DNA of 9,658 bases from DASWJQ01 sp964517315 (GTDB lineage: Bacteria; Chloroflexota; Anaerolineae; Anaerolineales; E44-bin32). Below, one piece after another: positions 7,374 to 9,658 of the stretch; the first letter of the stretch is position 1; each line of letters begins with the position of its first letter. The notes under the pieces were generated by a model that ran no database searches, was not told the origin of the DNA, and saw nothing but the letters and a program-made list of their open reading frames with translations. Made by a program: the position numbers and the translations under genes. The stretch spans positions 1 to 9,658 of the forward strand of contig CAZFCJ010000119.1 in the NCBI GenBank assembly GCA_964517315.1. The letters are read 5' to 3'.

Positions 7374-7458
7374 GGAACCCGTTAAAGCCGTCCTGACCAG
7401 GCGCGAGTCTGGGAATGGTCGTGATGATGGTGGTGGGCCAGGTCGTTGAGCAGGTTCC
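7374..7458 (-). promoter_or_regulatory. Complementary segments of the his attenuator
   Basis: RNA segment A, GGAACCUG (7458-7451, codons 6-8 of the leader), can pair over eight bases, one a G-U, with segment B, CGGGUUCC (7381-7374), just after the leader stop. Segment B can instead pair through GGGUUC (7380-7375) with segment C, GAACCC (7357-7352), which overlaps the terminator 5' arm. A:B and B:C exclude each other, and B:C excludes the full terminator. I saw these pairings by eye; no folding energies were computed. Segment A lies upstream of the His codons, so how a stalled ribosome would block it is unclear. Confidence 0.5.
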
Positions 7459-7474
7459 TCATGACGTCCAACAT
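7382..7474 (-). CDS. hisL: Histidine-rich his operon leader peptide
   Basis: This short frame encodes 30 residues from ATG 7474, or 26 from the in-frame ATG at 7462. It contains Ala-His-His-His-His-His-Asp-His (13-20, codons CAC CAC CAT CAT CAC GAC CAT) and ends in TAA at 7384-7382. Just beyond it lie a perfect terminator hairpin with a U run and then hisG. Stalling at the His codons when charged tRNA-His is scarce would favour read-through, as in the enteric his leader. The product itself probably has no function beyond being translated. Neither ATG has a clear Shine-Dalgarno sequence. If the promoter-like element at 7473-7501 is real, the 7462 ATG would lie only a few bases from the transcript 5' end and 7474 would not be transcribed. 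The name hisL is by analogy with the enteric leader, not by homology. Confidence 0.85.
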   Translation of the reverse strand: MLDVMRNLLNDLAHHHHHDHSQTRAWSGRL

Positions 7475-7501
7475 CGTAGCACAAGCGCGCGCGGCTTGCA
7501 A
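7473..7501 (-). promoter_or_regulatory. Candidate sigma-70 promoter for the his operon
   Basis: On the minus strand, TTGCAA (7501-7496) and TACGAT (7478-7473) are separated by exactly 17 bases, each matching the -35 and -10 consensus at four of six positions. Initiation would fall near 7467-7462, at or just before the second ATG of the leader frame. GC-rich sequence can give such matches by chance, and a promoter further upstream in the 370-base spacer is possible. Confidence 0.4.
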
Positions 7502-7845
7502 GTCATCCTGGGTTCTCATGTCTGGTGGACGAGACAATTGGCACCCTCGTTTGGTGAGACCTTACAATTTGCATCCATGGTTGAAGCGACACCAGGCTCA
7601 ACTTCCGAGAGGTCCGGAAATTCTCCCGAACTTTGCATTGGTGACTCGTAGCTGCGTCCCCTTCGGCAAGCCTTTCGACGGGCTCATGGCGGTGGGCGCT
7701 GAGCGGTGCGAGCCTTTTTAATGGGCTCTTTGATGGGGCCAGAAGGTTCGGTCATATACGGCGAGGGCGTTCGCGTCGCGCCCATCTTCTTATGACGCGG
7801 CGGCCTTGCCCCCGAAATTTCCGTCAACCGCACATGCAAGGAGCA
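7475..7845. other. Spacer between the HAD gene and the his leader
   Basis: No gene is supported in this 371-base stretch. Short plus-strand frames across it show no family resemblance or ribosome binding site. The right part (about 7653-7735) contains a GGGCTC...GAGCC...GGCTC series and a CTTCGGCAAGCCTTTCGACG segment, reminiscent of intergenic repeats scattered in environmental genomes; there is no second copy in the window. I see no intrinsic terminator with a U run behind the HAD gene. The left edge holds the candidate his promoter. Confidence 0.6.
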
Positions 7846-8970
7846 CTAAAGTGACAGTATGGAACCGAGAGCCTGGTTGACATCCTCGAAGACGCGATGA
7901 GTGACTTTCTCGAGCTCGACTTGCTTGCTGGGATGAGGGCTGACCCCGATCAGTTCCAATTCGACGGGGATCCCCAGATCAACCAGAAGTTCCACGGCGC
8001 GACGGGCGCTCACCAGACCTTTCGCCGAGTCTTCAAACGCGAATACGCGGCTGCCCTTGAACGGTCGCCACGTCTCGGCGTCCGGTTGGCCTTGATCGAC
8101 CGCCAGCGCGCGCAGCAGGGCGCTCTCTTGATCGACACCGGCAGCCCGCTGCAATGCGGTGAGCGCGTGGACGGGGGAGGGCTTGAGAAAGTGGTACAAG
8201 CGCTTTCCCTCCCGCAGCGCCAGCCAACCGAGGTCTCCACTGCCGACGATCGGCACTTCTCCCAATCCGACCAGCTCCGCACCGATCTGGGCCTCAGGTG
8301 GATCTACGTGGCCCGCAGGGGGGGTTGAGGGGCGATTTGTGAACACGACGACTGCATTATCGGCCCCGCTGAGCCAGCCTCGCAAGTCGCGCAGCGTGGA
8401 CGGACTGAGGTGCGACCGGTCATGGACGGCCAGGTAGCTCAGCGCCTCCAGGTCGGGACCCTCGCCGTAGGTCTGACGGTATGCCTCCGCCCCAAGGACG
8501 AGCGCCTGAATCGTGCGGTGGGTCAGCGATTTGGGGCTGCGCGCGCTGCGCAGCAGTGCGCGCATGGTCTCGTCGTCGTCAAGTCGGCCATCACCCGAGC
8601 TCAATCTGCTCTCCAGGTCCTCCAGCGCGGAGCGGGAATCCGCAAGTGGGCCCAATTGTTCGAAGAAGCCGCGCAGTGAGGGTGGCTCGGCCTCGTGGGG
8701 GGGCTGTGGGTGCGGCAGGCGGTCAGGCAGGGCCACGTCGAGACCCCGCTGCCGAGCGTGGTCCAGCAGCAGTGCGCTGCATATAGCGGCGCTTTCCCAT
8801 TCGCTGCTGATGCCGATGGACTCGATCATCGCGATATCGTCTGCGGTGAGCTGGACGCCCCGGTAGCCGAGCGCTTCGGCGGTCCAGGCCACCGTGTCCT
8901 GCAGGGCGCGGTGGTATCCATGCGACTCCACCAGCACGCCGTCCATGTCGAACAGCAGAATGTTATCCAT
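7846..8970 (-). CDS. HAD-superfamily hydrolase with a large cap insertion
   Basis: This is probably a magnesium-dependent phosphatase of the haloacid dehalogenase superfamily, in the cytoplasm. All four motifs are present: FDMDGVLVES (7-16) with nucleophile Asp8 and Asp10, VVFTN with Thr211, LKPSP with Lys263, and FEDSAKG with Glu313-Asp314. At 374 residues it is far longer than the usual 210-240. The excess is mostly the roughly 190 residues between motifs I and II, where a C1-type cap would sit. That segment includes a Pro-rich stretch at 82-97 and several predicted helices. The substrate is unknown. It lies upstream of the his operon on the same strand but separated by a spacer and attenuator. 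The operon lacks a histidinol-phosphate phosphatase, so that role is conceivable. The start could be ATG 8970 or GTG 8976; an upstream ATG at 9027 has no ribosome binding site. Confidence 0.85.
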   Translation of the reverse strand: MDNILLFDMDGVLVESHGYHRALQDTVAWTAEALGYRGVQLTADDIAMIESIGISSEWESAAICSALLLDHARQRGLDVALPDRLPHPQPPHEAEPPSLRGFFEQLGPLADSRSALEDLESRLSSGDGRLDDDETMRALLRSARSPKSLTHRTIQALVLGAEAYRQTYGEGPDLEALSYLAVHDRSHLSPSTLRDLRGWLSGADNAVVVFTNRPSTPPAGHVDPPEAQIGAELVGLGEVPIVGSGDLGWLALREGKRLYHFLKPSPVHALTALQRAAGVDQESALLRALAVDQGQPDAETWRPFKGSRVFAFEDSAKGLVSARRAVELLVDLGIPVELELIGVSPHPSKQVELEKVTHRVFEDVNQALGSILSL

Positions 8971-8972
8971 GT

Positions 8973-8987
8973 TCACGATGGCCTCAT
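8973..8987 (-). other. Four-codon upstream frame before the HAD gene
   Basis: ATG AGG CCA TCG TGA has the best Shine-Dalgarno in this leader, GGAGG at 8992-8996, four bases upstream. Its stop overlaps a GTG (8976) in frame with the HAD gene as GTGA, and the HAD ATG follows at 8970. It may be a start-stop coupling device, or the GGAGG may simply serve the HAD gene loosely. Confidence 0.3.
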
Positions 8988-9005
8988 GCTCCCTCCGAGG
9001 TGGGA

Positions 9006-9035
9006 AGGATAACAAATCGAGGTCCATGAACGCAA
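9006..9035 (-). promoter_or_regulatory. Weak candidate promoter for the HAD gene
   Basis: TTGCGT (9035-9030) and TATCCT (9011-9006) are 18 bases apart on the minus strand, with a TG two bases ahead of the -10. Initiation near 9000 would leave a short leader carrying GGAGG. Both hexamers match the consensus only partly. Confidence 0.25.
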
Positions 9036-9120
9036 CATGGGACGCTCTGCGCGCCCGAGGATGGCGCGGCCGCCCGGCCGGTTGACGGTGCTGGTAGGAT
9101 GCTCACCGCGAGGTACACTT

Positions 9121-9137
9121 GCGATCGCGGCGATCGC
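9121..9137. repeat. Paired GCGATCGC octamers
   Basis: Two copies of the palindrome GCGATCGC are separated by one G. The octamer is identical to the HIP1 motif abundant in cyanobacteria. Two copies in GC-rich DNA do not establish a function. Confidence 0.5.
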
Positions 9138-9175
9138 TTGGATCACTCAGTGGCCAATCGCCGGTAGCCCCCCAG

Positions 9176-9205
9176 CCCTCTCCCTTTTTAGGGAGAGGGG
9201 CACTG
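9176..9205 (+). repeat. CCCTCTCCC hairpin repeat R2, copy 2
   Basis: CCCTCTCCC (9176-9184) and GGGAGAGGG (9191-9199) pair around TTTTTA. The core, plus the following GCACTGT, matches the copy at 325-354 exactly and in the same orientation. Similarity fades into CCTGC a few bases later. Confidence 0.85.
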
Positions 9206-9233
9206 TTGCCTGCGGCAATTCCCTCATCGGTCG

Positions 9234-9252
9234 GGGCGACCGCCGGTCGCCC
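9234..9252. repeat. GGGCGACC palindrome
   Basis: GGGCGACC and GGTCGCCC are perfect complements around a GCC loop. It resembles the GTAGGGGCGACC-type intergenic palindromes I recall from Chloroflexota and cyanobacterial genomes, and the GCGCAT palindromes in this window look like a sister type. Confidence 0.65.
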
Positions 9253-9281
9253 TTAGGGGATCCTGATCTGCGCGGGGAAGT

Positions 9282-9460
9282 GCGCATCGCCAGGCACCCC
9301 TACATCGGTCCGGGCAGACCGCTGCAGCTGTTGCTGGCAATCATTCAGGATCATCGAACCCTCGGCGTCAAAACGACCGCATAGGGCATTCACCCTGCAA
9401 ACGCGGGCCCTTCGGCTGTGGGTCGGAAAGGCGTTGGAACGTGGTGACCGGCGAAGCAGG
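9282..9460 (+). repeat. Tandem repeat unit 1 (about 177 bp)
   Basis: The unit begins GCGCATCGCCAGGCACCCCT, passes through CTGTTGCTGGC and CTCGGCGTCAAAACGACCGC, and ends with a copy of R1 (9394-9446) and ACCGG. The next unit repeats this order, offset by 179 bases at the left part and 175 at R1, so small indels have accumulated. The GCGCAT palindrome is degraded in this copy. Confidence 0.8.
9394..9446 (+). repeat. Dispersed repeat R1, copy 2
   Basis: It matches 1-53 with a few substitutions (for example GGGCCCTTCGG for GGGTCCTTCGG) and is embedded in tandem unit 1. Confidence 0.85.
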
Positions 9461-9636
9461 GCGCATCCCCATGCGCCCCTACACCGGTCCAGGCAGGTTA
9501 CTGCGGCTGTTGCTGGCCTTCAGGACCCTCGAACCCTCGGCGTCAAAACGACAGCATAGGATATTCACCCTGCAATCACGGTCCTTCGGTCGTGGGTCGG
9601 AAACGCGTTGGAACGTGGTGACCGGCCCCTCGCCGT
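9461..9636 (+). repeat. Tandem repeat unit 2 (about 177 bp)
   Basis: It repeats unit 1 in order: a GCGCAT palindrome (intact 8-bp stem, 9459-9466 with 9471-9478), CTGTTGCTGGC, CCCTCGGCGTCAAAACGAC, ATTCACCCTGCAA, and R1 (9569-9620) followed by ACCGG. The right boundary is approximate, because no third unit is in view. Confidence 0.8.
9569..9620 (+). repeat. Dispersed repeat R1, copy 3
   Basis: It matches copies 1 and 2, reading CCTGCAATCACGGTCCTTCG at the left and GGAACGTGGTG at the right. It is one base shorter and embedded in tandem unit 2. Confidence 0.85.
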
Positions 9637-9658
9637 CTGAGGGGTGATGCCGGCAATT

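Larger units (their letters stand above)
9028..9658. other. Non-coding repeat region upstream of the HAD gene
   Basis: No gene is supported here. The region holds two GCGATCGC octamers (9121-9137), a CCCTCTCCC hairpin (9176-9199), an 8-bp GGGCGACC palindrome (9234-9252) and two tandem units of about 177 bp (from 9282 and from 9461). Short plus-strand frames cross the units, but their translations do not match in a conserved frame between units, which argues against coding. Confidence 0.75.

Noticed and set aside
7311..7600. A T-box riboswitch as the his operon regulator
   Set aside because: I find no T-box consensus (AGGGTGGNACCGCG-like) before the terminator, whereas a His-rich leader frame is present.
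7710..7728. GAGCC/GGCTC hairpin with a T-rich loop, considered as a terminator for the HAD gene
   Set aside because: The T run is in the loop and not after the stem, and in the minus direction no U run follows.
7765..7783. GGGCG/CGCCC stem downstream of the HAD stop, considered as an intrinsic terminator
   Set aside because: Only five base pairs with a 9-base loop and no U run.
9394..9620. The repeats considered as a CRISPR array
   Set aside because: The repeats are about 52-53 bp and imperfect, only two are nearby, and the sequence between them is itself repeated, unlike unique spacers.
9441..9647. A 68-residue plus-strand frame across tandem unit 2
   Set aside because: The frame is not preserved between the two tandem units, which differ by indels, and there is no family resemblance.

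Overview
The window is a GC-rich bacterial chromosome segment. It is dominated by one complete, tightly packed histidine biosynthesis operon on the minus strand, in the order hisG-hisD-hisC-hisB-hisH-hisA-hisF-hisI-hisE (about 7310 down to 532). All nine genes are intact, and their catalytic or metal-binding residues can be read in the translations. HisG is the long form with a C-terminal regulatory domain, HisB is the dehydratase alone, and HisI and HisE are separate proteins. A free-living bacterium is certain. The dispersed GGGGC-type palindromes and the gene order make me lean towards Chloroflexota, but this is recall and not proof.

The most interesting region lies between hisG and the next gene upstream. 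About 70-160 bases before the hisG start, a short reading frame (7474 or 7462 down to 7382) encodes five consecutive histidines followed by Asp-His. It is followed, 25 bases after its stop, by a perfect 10-bp GC-rich hairpin with a U6 run, and then by the hisG ribosome binding site. This is the layout of a ribosome-mediated transcription attenuator (a his leader). Short mutually exclusive complementary segments can be picked out, and a promoter-like TTGCAA-17-TACGAT sits over the leader start. The open frame of hisG runs upstream through this element, so an automatic caller could easily annotate hisG too long and hide the attenuator.

Upstream of the attenuator, on the same strand, is a 374-residue HAD-superfamily hydrolase (8970-7846). 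All four HAD motifs are present, with an unusually large insertion in the cap region. The operon has no recognisable histidinol-phosphate phosphatase, the one step missing from the pathway here, so this neighbour is a candidate for it, though only by proximity and superfamily.

The two ends of the window (1-531 and about 9030-9658) and the spacer 7475-7845 hold no convincing genes. The ends carry the same families of intergenic repeats in the same orientation: a 53-bp element (three copies), a CCCTCTCCC/GGGAGAGGG hairpin (two copies) and GCGCAT palindromes. At the right end these are combined into two tandem units of about 177 bp. The gene block is therefore framed by direct repeats.

Together, the operon converts PRPP and ATP to histidine: HisG, HisE, HisI, HisA, HisH/HisF, HisB and HisC act in turn, then a phosphatase not in the operon, then HisD. 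Expression appears to be set by charged tRNA-His supply through the leader, and translation is coupled at almost every junction by overlapping stop and start codons.
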